A stretch of 64,000 nt of DNA from JANYJA01 sp038229055. Lineage in GTDB: Bacteria > Acidobacteriota > Terriglobia > Bryobacterales > Bryobacteraceae. Position numbers and translations under genes: made by a program. The notes beneath the pieces were generated by a model. The model was not told the DNA's origin. It saw nothing but the letters and a program-made list of their open reading frames with translations, and did not search any database. Of the stretch, positions 52,401 to 59,060 are shown one piece after another; positions within the stretch are counted from its first letter, which is position 1; every line of letters starts with the position of its first letter. The DNA lies in the NCBI GenBank assembly GCA_038229055.1, contig JBBROU010000007.1:1-64000 (forward strand). Reading direction: 5' to 3'.

Positions 52401-52809
52401 TTTCGGAACTTTGCAGGCCGCGTGGAAGCACCGCGACGCGCTGTTTGTGCCACGTTATGGAACCCTCGCCTTTGTGGCGCTCCCGAGCATCTGGCTCTTT
52501 CAAGTATTGCTTGCCACGTTGTCGCCCTTCGCCGAAATCTGTATGATTCTCGCTCTTTTCGCCGGGAACTGGAAAATTGTCCTGCTGTACTACATGGCCT
52601 TCTTCGTCCTCGAATTGCTGACGGGAGTGCTCGCGTATTCGCTGGAAGGAGTCGCGCCGTGGGATCTCACCTTGCTATTTTTTCAGCGTATTTATTACCG
52701 GCAGCTTATGCATTACGTCTTGGCCAAATCGCTGCTATTCGCGCTTCGCGGGCGATTGGTAGGTTGGGGAAAAGTGGAGCGCCGCGCGACGGTTGGGCAC
52801 GTCGGGTAG
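49459..52809 (+). CDS. GH18-like/polysaccharide deacetylase/GT2 glycosyltransferase fusion
   Basis: 1116 aa from GTG 49459. Parts in order: transmembrane helix (residues 32-52); GH18-like domain (about 108-412, with FAGVNIDFEGLG in place of the usual DxxDxDxE, retaining the last Asp and Glu); NodB deacetylase (about 488-690, LTFDDGPDSNYTRQ, GNHTYSHPNIAAV, FRPPYNADSEPQ and LLHDGGGDRSP); membrane helix (about 715-740); GT2 synthase (about 760-980, SVIIAAYNEETVIVRTVQSI, VDADTLFQ, LAEDADLTLDVRREG, and the QRFRW motif); several C-terminal membrane helices. This looks like a one-protein glycan machine that polymerises, deacetylates and trims a poly-N-acetylglucosamine-like chain (inference). Confidence 0.9.
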   Translation: MADEQPKSFVFHDPTGKRWLRFRRGAQTFGVLALVLTSLFVLSILFVIPQLPGLGLPPVTPGGNVAEVANIIRGEKAERNVPFKMRRDATKIKYVRSNSPVIHPKTAARAADGHPLVFGFYVNWDRASIVSLRLNLAHLTHLVPEWLILQNGKGDLDDQSDPTVIAIARQANLPILAELNNFRESWRPEDVRQSIRDAEHRTDLVNNIYNNLEEHKFAGVNIDFEGLGTRDKQVLIIFMTELYAKLHPAGLMVTQSVPIDDEAYDLKALSAVNDYLVPMVYDEHYQSGTPGPVASEQWFEDELDKLAKIVPAEKTVIGFGNYGYDWIIGASGGAEVSFSDVMAAVVANHSHIDWDADTANPVLRFGSGSTQHEIWFLDAVTALNEIQSVSDNGYRGVAVWRLGAEDPNLWSVLKPEKWPEQGYDPTQLSHLTAEKAVNQYGGGEIIHIAETPHDGSRKVIAPKHPDDDYTEEYAQYPTYYVLDTSGKSDDKVICLTFDDGPDSNYTRQILNILETKKVPATFFVVGVNAEQNIDLIKREFADGDEIGNHTYSHPNIAAVSARRTELELTSTQRIVENAVGRSMTFFRPPYNADSEPQTPEEILPIKRAQDLGYITIGESIDPRDWQPGITGESILKEVQSENANGHIILLHDGGGDRSPTVAALPEIIDYFHKRGYRFENVGALIGKTRAQTMPVPSAEEMRWARFEGEAFDLKSNFKRVLGILFLTAIYLTLLRSVVYGILAIIQKNRTGKQKFDTSYRPSVSVIIAAYNEETVIVRTVQSILKNGYHPLEVIVVDDGSKDNTYRVLCDNFADNPTVRVLTQPNGGKSAALNNAIAHSQYSILIAVDADTLFQSGTIEKLARHFADPEVGAVSGNARVGNRKKWITRFQSIEYIYGFNLDRRALDLLNAITVVPGAVGAWRKDLVEELGGFGHDTLAEDADLTLDVRREGYKVRYEQDAIAYTEAPETTSGLAKQRFRWSFGTLQAAWKHRDALFVPRYGTLAFVALPSIWLFQVLLATLSPFAEICMILALFAGNWKIVLLYYMAFFVLELLTGVLAYSLEGVAPWDLTLLFFQRIYYRQLMHYVLAKSLLFALRGRLVGWGKVERRATVGHVG

Positions 52810-52818
52810 ACTTTGTTT

Positions 52819-53331
52819 ATGATCCGACCTGAGAGCGTTCTGGACTCGTGGAAATCCATTCGAAATGATACGGTTCAAGCGGTGCTGGATTTTCCGGCGG
52901 AATCGCTGGATGAAAAGCCGCTGGCCGATGTCATGAGCTTCCGCGAGATCGCCACTCACGTTCTGAATGCGGGGCACGGTCTGACCGGGCTGCTGCTAGA
53001 CGGCTTCGATGATTTCTCTTCGCCGGAATTCCGTCCGATGCTGAAGAACTACGCCGCCGATCTTGCGCCCGATGCTTCACCTGCCACGATCGCCGACGCT
53101 CTCTCGGCAGCCATGCATCAGCGCTTTCAGGCGCTGTCGCCCAAGGATGCGCAATTCTTCTCCGGTGAAATTACGCGTATGGACGGCACGCGCATCACGC
53201 GCCTTGAAATGCTGCAGTTTATTAAGGAACACGAGCTCACGCATCGGGCGCAACTGTTCCTGTTCTTGCGCTTGAAGAATATTGTGCCGCCTACTACGAG
53301 GAGGCGAGCCGCAGCCCAGAAGAAAGGGTAA
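52819..53331 (+). CDS. DinB-like four-helix protein
   Basis: 170 aa from ATG 52819 (MIRPESVLDSWKSIRNDTVQ); the longer TTG frame adds only two residues. The DinB fold has metal-binding histidines: EIATHVLNAGHGLTGLLLDG near residue 47, and FIKEHELTHRAQLFLFLRLK near 140 as the second His pair. The short C-terminus is Arg/Lys-rich. DinB-type proteins are thiol- or bacillithiol-dependent transferases in many bacteria; no more exact role is visible. It lies 9 bases after the large fusion gene. Confidence 0.87.
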   Translation: MIRPESVLDSWKSIRNDTVQAVLDFPAESLDEKPLADVMSFREIATHVLNAGHGLTGLLLDGFDDFSSPEFRPMLKNYAADLAPDASPATIADALSAAMHQRFQALSPKDAQFFSGEITRMDGTRITRLEMLQFIKEHELTHRAQLFLFLRLKNIVPPTTRRRAAAQKKG

Positions 53332-53417
53332 TCCCGAATCAGGTCGGATGCACAATTGCAGTGGCACCAAAGGATAGAGTTTCGTATAAAGGTAATTTCG
53401 GGGAGGAGATATCGAGC

Positions 53418-53645
53418 ATGGTGACTTGCCCAGTTTGTGATGGTTCAATCGATGTGGATGAAGAAGAAGTCGATGAGGGCGACAGCCTGAGTTGTGACGA
53501 ATGCGGCGCGGATTTGAAGGTCCTCGGGAAAGATCCTCTGGAGCTGGAGTCCGCGGACGAGATCGAAGATGAAGACGAAGACGAAGACGCGCTAGACGAC
53601 GAAGAAGAAGAAGAGGAAGAGGAAGAAGAAGACGAATGGAAGTAG
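53418..53645 (+). CDS. LysW-like zinc-ribbon protein with a long acidic tail
   Basis: 75 aa from ATG 53418, preceded by GGAGGAG. The N-terminal half is a LysW-like zinc ribbon: VTCPVCDGSIDVDEEEVDEG, SLSCDECGADLKV and DPLELES with two CxxC pairs. LysW is the amino-group carrier in the lysine/arginine pathway and normally ends in a C-terminal Glu in EDWGE. Here the tail is ED repeats and EEEEEEEEEEDEW ending in K, so the carrier glutamate is not obviously there. Function is open: a LysW paralogue or a regulatory zinc protein. The longer upstream frame is not used because the ribosome site fits this start. Confidence 0.8.
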   Translation: MVTCPVCDGSIDVDEEEVDEGDSLSCDECGADLKVLGKDPLELESADEIEDEDEDEDALDDEEEEEEEEEEDEWK

Positions 53646-53709
53646 CGGGCGGTGAGACGGCTGGAACTCGGCATCTGCCGCGCGCGTCAGGTATAGTGAG
53701 GAAACTCCC

Positions 53710-54063
53710 ATGACGCGGCGCGCTGTTGTTCTGTTGCTGTTCTCAAGCTTCACCATCGGGCTCGCCGTCGCGCAGACCCGTAAAGGCGATGACGCGAACG
53801 TGCGCGCTGTACAGGGTACGGTGTCCGACGCCTCAGGCAATGCCGTTTCCGGCGCTGTCGTGCAGTTGAAAAACACGAAAACGCTGCAAATTCGGTCATT
53901 TATCACCAAAGAGCAAGGCGATTATTATTTTCACGGCCTTAGCCCCGACGTGGATTATGAACTGAAGGCGGAAGCCCAGGGCGGCAATAGCGGCACGAAG
54001 ACACTCAGTTCCTTCGACAGCCGCAAACAAGCGGTCATCAATCTGAAACTCGATAAGAAATAA
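53710..54063 (+). CDS. Small exported carboxypeptidase-regulatory-like protein
   Basis: 117 aa. Signal peptide VVLLLFSSFTIGLAVAQ, then a single beta domain: VRAVQGTVSDASGNAVSGAV, VQLKNTKTLQIRSFITKEQG and YYFHGLSPDVDYELKAEAQG. The pattern fits PF13620-type domains, which in larger proteins act as linkers or sugar-binding modules. Short stand-alone copies are common in Acidobacteriota. The function is unknown. It sits between the LysW-like gene and the xylose-isomerase-like gene, 64 bases after the former. Confidence 0.8.
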   Translation: MTRRAVVLLLFSSFTIGLAVAQTRKGDDANVRAVQGTVSDASGNAVSGAVVQLKNTKTLQIRSFITKEQGDYYFHGLSPDVDYELKAEAQGGNSGTKTLSSFDSRKQAVINLKLDKK

Positions 54064-54110
54064 TACGAAGTTGCGCGCAGCTCTGCGAGGCTTGTTGTAA
54101 GCTCACGTGT

Positions 54111-55010
54111 ATGATTATGTCGAACTCGCTATCGAGGCGAGGCTTTTTCAGCTCGGCTGCCGCCGGGCTTGCGATCGCTCCATTGTTACAGGCCGCGACT
54201 CACCCGTTTACTCATCCTCTCGGAGTTCAGCTTTACACGGTTCGGTCGTTGTTGCCCGAGCATGACGAGCCTACGATCAAAGCCATCGCGGAGATCGGCT
54301 ACAAAGAAGTTGAGGTGATACACGGGGATCTGGCGCGCCTGGCGCCGCTGCTGAAGCAGTACAACCTCAAGCCGGTGTCCTGCCATTTTGAAACCGCCAT
54401 GATCACGGGAAACTGGCCCAATAACAAGGCGCCGGCGAACGCCACCTGGGAAGCGGCCATCGACGACGCTAAGAAATTCGGCGTGGAGTACATGGTGATG
54501 CCGTATCTTCCGCCCGCCGAGCGCGGCGATCTGAACTCATTCAAAGCCCTTACCGAGAAGATGAACAAAGCTGCGCGGCAAACCCACGCTGCCGGGTTGC
54601 AGTTCTGCTACCACAACCACGCGTTTGAATTTAAAGGCGAGCCGGGGCAACGGCCGATCGACGTGATGCTAAAGAACCTGGATGCGAAGACCGTGGCCTT
54701 CGAAATGGACGTCTTTTGGGTCAGCGTCGCGGGAAACGATCCGGTGGCGTTGATGAAGCAGTTGAAAGGGCGGGTTCCGCTGCTGCATTTGAAGGACAAG
54801 AAGAAGGACACGGCGATCGGCTATGTGGAATCAGTCTCCCACGACACATTCAAGGAAGTCGGTCACGGATCGCTCGATTTCCCCGCGATTCTGCATGCGG
54901 CGCCGGTCGATGGAGTGAAGCACTACTTTGTCGAACAGGACTACACGCCGGGCGATCCGGTGGCGAGCCTGAAGCAGAGCTACGAGTTCCTGCGCGGCCT
55001 TCGCGTTTGA
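54111..55010 (+). CDS. Tat-exported sugar phosphate isomerase/epimerase (xylose isomerase-like TIM barrel)
   Basis: 299 aa. A Tat leader is visible (SLSRRGFFSSAAAGLAIAPL). The TIM barrel has PLGVQLYTVRSLLPEHDEPT, GYKEVEVIHGDLARLAPLLK, LQFCYHNHAFEFKGEPGQRP with metal-site His and Glu, FEMDVFWVSVAGNDPVALMK and LLHLKDKKKD with a Lys/Asp. An ATTGGA-type sugar substrate cannot be named. Members isomerise or epimerise free sugars or inositol derivatives. It is convergent with nuoI (2-base gap). Confidence 0.88.
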   Translation: MIMSNSLSRRGFFSSAAAGLAIAPLLQAATHPFTHPLGVQLYTVRSLLPEHDEPTIKAIAEIGYKEVEVIHGDLARLAPLLKQYNLKPVSCHFETAMITGNWPNNKAPANATWEAAIDDAKKFGVEYMVMPYLPPAERGDLNSFKALTEKMNKAARQTHAAGLQFCYHNHAFEFKGEPGQRPIDVMLKNLDAKTVAFEMDVFWVSVAGNDPVALMKQLKGRVPLLHLKDKKKDTAIGYVESVSHDTFKEVGHGSLDFPAILHAAPVDGVKHYFVEQDYTPGDPVASLKQSYEFLRGLRV

Positions 55011-55011
55011 A

Positions 55012-55515
55012 TTAGTGCGCGGCTGGCGCGGTGTTGGGCGCCATCACCGGGGCCTTAGCGCCCTCCGGAATGGGCGCGAGCATTTCCTCCTTGCGCCACA
55101 CCAGGGTCGAATTGTTGTAGCTCGCCAGTTCAAATCCGTGCCCGTGCGTAATCGCATCGGTTGGGCACGCTTCCACGCAATACCCGCAGAAGATGCACCG
55201 GTTGTAATCGATGTTGTAGACCTTCGCGTAACGCTCGCCGCCGCTGATGCGCAGTGTCTCGGTGTTTTCCGCCGCTTCGATGTAGATGCAATTGGCAGGG
55301 CAGGCCGCAGCGCATAGAAAACAGGCCACGCATTTCTCCAACCCGTTCTCGTCGCGCTGCAGGACGTGCGCGCCACGGAAACGCTCTTCAAACTTCGGTG
55401 GCTCATCCGGATAATTTTCCGTGACGGTGGGGGACATCATCTCTTTGAAAGTGACACCCATGCCCTTGGCGATAGCCCCAGCCGCGCCCAAAATCTCTTC
55501 TATCTTATTAGCCAT
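55012..55515 (-). CDS. nuoI: NADH-quinone oxidoreductase subunit I (NuoI)
   Basis: 167 aa. Two 4Fe-4S cysteine clusters are clear: EKCVACFLCAAACPANCIYI and NRCIFCGYCVEACPTDAITH. N-terminal GMGVTFKEMMSPTVTENYPD and RFRGAHVLQRDENG match NuoI, the peripheral-arm ferredoxin subunit of complex I. The C-terminal Pro/Ala-rich tail is longer than usual. It stands alone here rather than in a nuo operon, which is a common arrangement of split complex I genes in this phylum (family knowledge, not checked). Confidence 0.92.
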   Translation of the reverse strand: MANKIEEILGAAGAIAKGMGVTFKEMMSPTVTENYPDEPPKFEERFRGAHVLQRDENGLEKCVACFLCAAACPANCIYIEAAENTETLRISGGERYAKVYNIDYNRCIFCGYCVEACPTDAITHGHGFELASYNNSTLVWRKEEMLAPIPEGAKAPVMAPNTAPAAH

Positions 55516-55555
55516 TCTGTTCTAGCTTCGCACGGAAGCGTCAGTTTTTGGAGCT

Positions 55556-56029
55556 TCAGCCAGGGCGCATCTCCGGAACCGGCTCACCCGGGCTAAACAG
55601 CGAGATCCCGAATTTTCGGGCAAGGCTTTCCAGTTCCGCGCGATGAAAACCATCCCCGGCCCACTCAATTTTCCCGTCGGCACCGACAAGGAACAAGGAG
55701 GGCACCGCCGTGATGCCGTAGGCATTGCTCGCAGGATAACCATCGCTTGCCTGATCGAGCAGGGTCGGGATGGTGATTCCAAACTCCTGGTTGAATTCCA
55801 GAGTGGGGCTGCGCTTATCCTGCGAGATGGCGAACACTCGCGGCGACCCTTCCGATTCCGCCTGATGCAGCCGTTCCAGAAACGGCAAGGTGAACTGGCA
55901 GGTGGGGCATAAGATCTTGAAAAACACCAGCAGCACCGGGCCGCCCCGCGGAAGTTCCTCCGGCGAATGCGGTTTCTGGTCGAGGTCCGTCAGTACGAAT
56001 GAAGCAGCTACATCGCCGCGTTCCAGCAT
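55556..56029 (-). CDS. TlpA/peroxiredoxin-like thiol-disulfide protein
   Basis: 157 aa. Thioredoxin-fold: PVLLVFFKILCPTCQFTLPF with a CPTC active site, RVFAISQDKRSPTLEFNQEF and AVPSLFLVGADGKIEWAGDG with the cis-Pro. No signal peptide is seen in this frame, so it may be cytosolic. The CPTC motif and AhpC/TSA order fit a redoxin domain. The gene lies 40 bases upstream of nuoI on the same strand, so the two may be co-transcribed. Confidence 0.88.
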   Translation of the reverse strand: MLERGDVAASFVLTDLDQKPHSPEELPRGGPVLLVFFKILCPTCQFTLPFLERLHQAESEGSPRVFAISQDKRSPTLEFNQEFGITIPTLLDQASDGYPASNAYGITAVPSLFLVGADGKIEWAGDGFHRAELESLARKFGISLFSPGEPVPEMRPG

Positions 56030-56063
56030 ATTTCCAGTTTACCGATGCTGCCATAATATTGGC

Positions 56064-56159
56064 ATGGACAAAACGGTCCGCACCTATTCCAGCTTGAAGG
56101 AGATGAAGGCGGACGAATATCGATACTGGCAAAGCCGGCCTGTGCACGAAAGAAGTTAG
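56064..56159 (+). pseudogene. Gene remnant: N-terminal 31 codons of a small conserved hypothetical family
   Basis: ATG 56064 to TAG 56157-56159 encodes MDKTVRTYSSLKEMKADEYR then YWQSRPVHERS. I recall this as the exact N-terminal signature of a widespread 65-70 aa protein that usually goes on with DAVxEM and ends in a Pro-Arg-Leu-Gln motif, often beside a nucleotidyltransferase-type toxin gene. Here the frame stops after HER, and the next bases are the 3' end of the DUF885 gene. It is therefore a truncated remnant left by a deletion. Confidence 0.7.
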
Positions 56160-56162
56160 ATT

Positions 56163-57795
56163 TCACTTTCCGCGCGCCGCCGCAAGATATTCATTCACGC
56201 GTTCCTCGAGTACATCCAGCGGAATCGATCCTCCGCTCAAAACCAGGTCGTAAAATTCGCGAATCCGAAACTTCGGCCCCAGCACCCGTTCCGCTTTCGT
56301 TCGCAGTTCTCTAAACTTCAGTTCGCCAATCTTATAGCCCAGCGCCTGCATTCCCGTATCGACCACCAGCCGGCATGCGCGCCACATTTCGTAACTCAAT
56401 TGCCCGAAGCGCGAATACGCATCTTTATAAAGCCCGAGCTCCTGCCCGAGGCTCTCGGCGTACAATCCCCAGCCTTCGCTGAACGCGATAATATACGCGT
56501 TCTTCCGCATCCGCGGCAGACTATCCAACTCATGGGCAAGGGAAAATTGCAGATGATGTCCCGGCACCGCTTCATGCAGCGTCAACGCTTCCATTTCATA
56601 CTTTGGGCGCGAATCGAGCTTGTAAGTATTCACGAGGAACATGCCCGGACGGCTGCCGTCCGCGGCCCCCTGCTGGTAGCGGGCCGTGGTTTCGGAAGGC
56701 GCCACGTGGGCCGGAACCGGCTCGACGCCATAGGTCAATCGCGGCAACTTCCCAAACAAGCGCGGCAGCTCAGGATCGATTCGCTTGCAGATATCGCGAT
56801 ACGCAGTAACCAGATCTTCTGTCTTCGTGAAATAGAACCGCGGGTCGGTTCGCAGGAAATGAACGTAGTCGGCGAAATCGTCTTTGAATCCGGTTTGCCG
56901 CATGGTTGCGAGCATCGCCGCGCGAATGCGCGCGACCTCGCGTGTGCCGATGTCGTGAATCTCTTGGGCCGTAAGATTTGTAGTGGTCATCACGCGCGCG
57001 CGGAATTGATACCAGGCCTTGCCATCCGGCAACGCGGAAGCCGCAATGTTTTCGCGGCAGTTCGGAATATAGTCGCGCACCAGGTATTCGCGAAAGCGGC
57101 GCAGCGACGGCACGACATGCGCGTCGACCTCCGAGGCGGCGGCGCGACGCAGCCTCTGCTGTTCGGCGGCGGGGATGCCCGCGGGAAATTCCTTGAACGG
57201 CTGCAAGAATGGGCTGTCCGCGGGCGCATGCCCGACGATGCTGTCGATCTGAGACGGCACATCACGCATCACAATGCGCGGCTGTGTGACATGCCGTTCC
57301 ACGCCCGTCCGCAACAGCGCGATGTTCTGCTCGATCAGCGCGGGGAGTGCGCGCAGCCGCGCGAGAATGTTCTCGTAATCCCGAACTGTATCGAGCGGAT
57401 TTTCGCCCAGAACAAAGATGGATTGCCGGTGCACTCCTTCGAACAGAGGATCCACGCGCAAGAGTTCATCCGGATATCGATCGGCTTCGATCTCCTGCAA
57501 GGTTTTACGGTTAAAAAGGGTGTAATTCAGCCGGTCGGCCGGCGAGAGCGCATCTACGTGAATCGATTCGAGCACACGCAGATTCTGGCGCGGATCCTCG
57601 CCTGCGCTCAATCGCGTCCGCGCTCCAATCGGTCCAGCGATCGTTCCCGCCCGGCGAGCCCTGGCTCGTGGCAAACTCCGGGAACTCTTTCAACTGCCAA
57701 GCGTAGTCGCCGGCGAAAAGATTCTGCGGCCGCGCGCCATCATCCGCCGCAAGCAGAGCTCCGGCATAGAGCACCAACGCCCAAGCAACTCTCAT
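56163..57795 (-). pseudogene. DUF885 exported carboxypeptidase-like protein, frameshifted near the N-terminus
   Basis: The main frame (56163 to about 57600, minus strand) encodes most of a DUF885 protein: DRLNYTLFNRKTLQEIEADR, the zinc motif EALTLHEAVPGHHLQFSLAH, AFSEGWGLYAESLGQELGLY, and RACRLVVDTGMQALGYKIGE. The missing N-terminus is in another frame: ATG 57795, signal peptide MRVAWALVLYAGALLA, then FAGDYAWQLKEFPEFATSQG and WTDWSADAIER. The two frames join near 57600-57606 (IER|GEDPRQNLRVL if one base is removed). Either a real inactivating frameshift or a sequencing error; the active site is intact. Expected to be a periplasmic metallopeptidase. Confidence 0.8.
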
Positions 57796-57806
57796 CCAAC
57801 CGGAAA

Positions 57807-58307
57807 TCACTCGCCGATTACCGGCTCGAATACTTCTTGGGGCCGCGGCCTCAGCGCTTTGTTGCGCATGAGCAATCGCGCGCAGGTATTCCATCGCAAT
57901 ATAGAATCGTCGTTTTCGGCGGGCCTCAGTTGCTCGGCCCTTTCGTAAAGTTTCATCGCCTGCCCAAAACATTCGAACGCGCTGTAATCGGAGCCGTGAG
58001 TGGCCTGCCGCAGTTGTTGATGCCCGCTGCGCTCATGCACGATGCCGGCATAGTATGCGCGGTCGTATTCACTTGCCAGCCGGGTGACCACGCCTTTGGC
58101 CCGCGATTCCGGCACACCCGCGCCAAACTGGTCCGTAAGCGCCAGCAGCAGGCCGCGCAACGCATCCTGATTCTCCGGATCGATACCAAGAATATCCTCG
58201 CAGATGCTCTCCGCCTGCCACGGTTCGTTCAGCAGACGATACCGTTCCACCTTCTCAAGTGCCTCCGGAATCGCATGTTTCGATATCGGCTTGAGCTGGA
58301 ACTGCAT
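57807..58307 (-). CDS. Hypothetical TPR-like protein of the succinate dehydrogenase operon
   Basis: 166 aa, helical: MQFQLKPISKHAIPEALEKV, WQAESICEDILGIDPENQDA with a TPR-like DPEN turn, HGSDYSAFECFGQAMKLYER and EQLRPAENDDSILRWNTCAR. No export signal and no enzyme motif. It follows sdhB by 9 bases on the same strand, so it is probably part of the sdh transcript. I recognise similar genes behind acidobacterial sdhB genes but do not know their role. Confidence 0.7.
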   Translation of the reverse strand: MQFQLKPISKHAIPEALEKVERYRLLNEPWQAESICEDILGIDPENQDALRGLLLALTDQFGAGVPESRAKGVVTRLASEYDRAYYAGIVHERSGHQQLRQATHGSDYSAFECFGQAMKLYERAEQLRPAENDDSILRWNTCARLLMRNKALRPRPQEVFEPVIGE

Positions 58308-58316
58308 GGTCCCTCC

Positions 58317-59060
58317 TTATCCTTTATGCCTGCGGAACAGCTTCGCCAGTGGATCGAAAAATTGATCGACCACCCGCTCCTTCAAGGGAATAATCGCATT
58401 ATCGGTGATCGCGATGCTCTCCGGGCACACCTTCGCGCAGCACTTGGTGATGTTGCACAATCCGATGCCGTGCGTCTTGCGCAAATCGCCCACGCGGTCT
58501 TCCACATCGAGCGGATTCATTTCGAGCGCCGCCGCGTAAACCAGAAAGCGCGGGCCGATGAACTCACTGTGCATGTGGTGGTCGCGCAGCACATGGCAGA
58601 CATCCTGGCACAGAAAACATTCGATGCATTTGCGAAACTCCTGGACGCGGTCTACATCGTCCTGGCGCATACGCCAAGTGCCGTCGGGCGCATCGGCCGG
58701 CCGCGGACGAAACTTGCGGATGGTTTTCTTGACTTCGAAATTCCAAGAAACATCCGTTACCAGGTCGCGGATCAGCGGGAAGGCCTTCATCGGTTCCACC
58801 TTGACGGGCTTGTCAATCGGAATTTGATTTAAGCGCGTCATGCACATCAGGCGCGGCATTCCGTTGATCTCCGCTGAGCACGACCCGCACTTTCCCGCCT
58901 TGCAATTCCAGCGCACGGCCATGTCGCCCGCCTGTTCGGCCTGGATATGATGAATGGCGTCGAGCACCACCATTCCTTCAGTGACTCCGGTGGTGTAGTC
59001 GCGAAACTCGCCCGCATCGCGTGTTCCGCGCCAGATCCGAAACGTAGCCGTCGCGCTCAT
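58317..59060 (-). CDS. sdhB: Succinate dehydrogenase/fumarate reductase iron-sulfur subunit
   Basis: 247 aa. 2Fe-2S cluster: WNCKAGKCGSCSAEINGMPR. The 4Fe-4S and 3Fe-4S clusters: RKCIECFLCQDVCHVLRDHH and GIGLCNITKCCAKVCPESIA. This subunit passes electrons from SdhA to the membrane quinone. The ATG overlaps the sdhA stop by 4 bases (ATGA). Order sdhC-sdhA-sdhB-TPR on the minus strand indicates one operon. Confidence 0.95.
   Translation of the reverse strand: MSATATFRIWRGTRDAGEFRDYTTGVTEGMVVLDAIHHIQAEQAGDMAVRWNCKAGKCGSCSAEINGMPRLMCMTRLNQIPIDKPVKVEPMKAFPLIRDLVTDVSWNFEVKKTIRKFRPRPADAPDGTWRMRQDDVDRVQEFRKCIECFLCQDVCHVLRDHHMHSEFIGPRFLVYAAALEMNPLDVEDRVGDLRKTHGIGLCNITKCCAKVCPESIAITDNAIIPLKERVVDQFFDPLAKLFRRHKG

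Noticed and set aside
56400..58832. Very long plus-strand open frame (810 codons) opposite the DUF885/TPR/sdhB genes
   Set aside because: It lies antisense to three well-supported minus-strand genes; the translation is arginine/histidine-rich with no recognisable domain. It is an artefact of GC-rich codon use.
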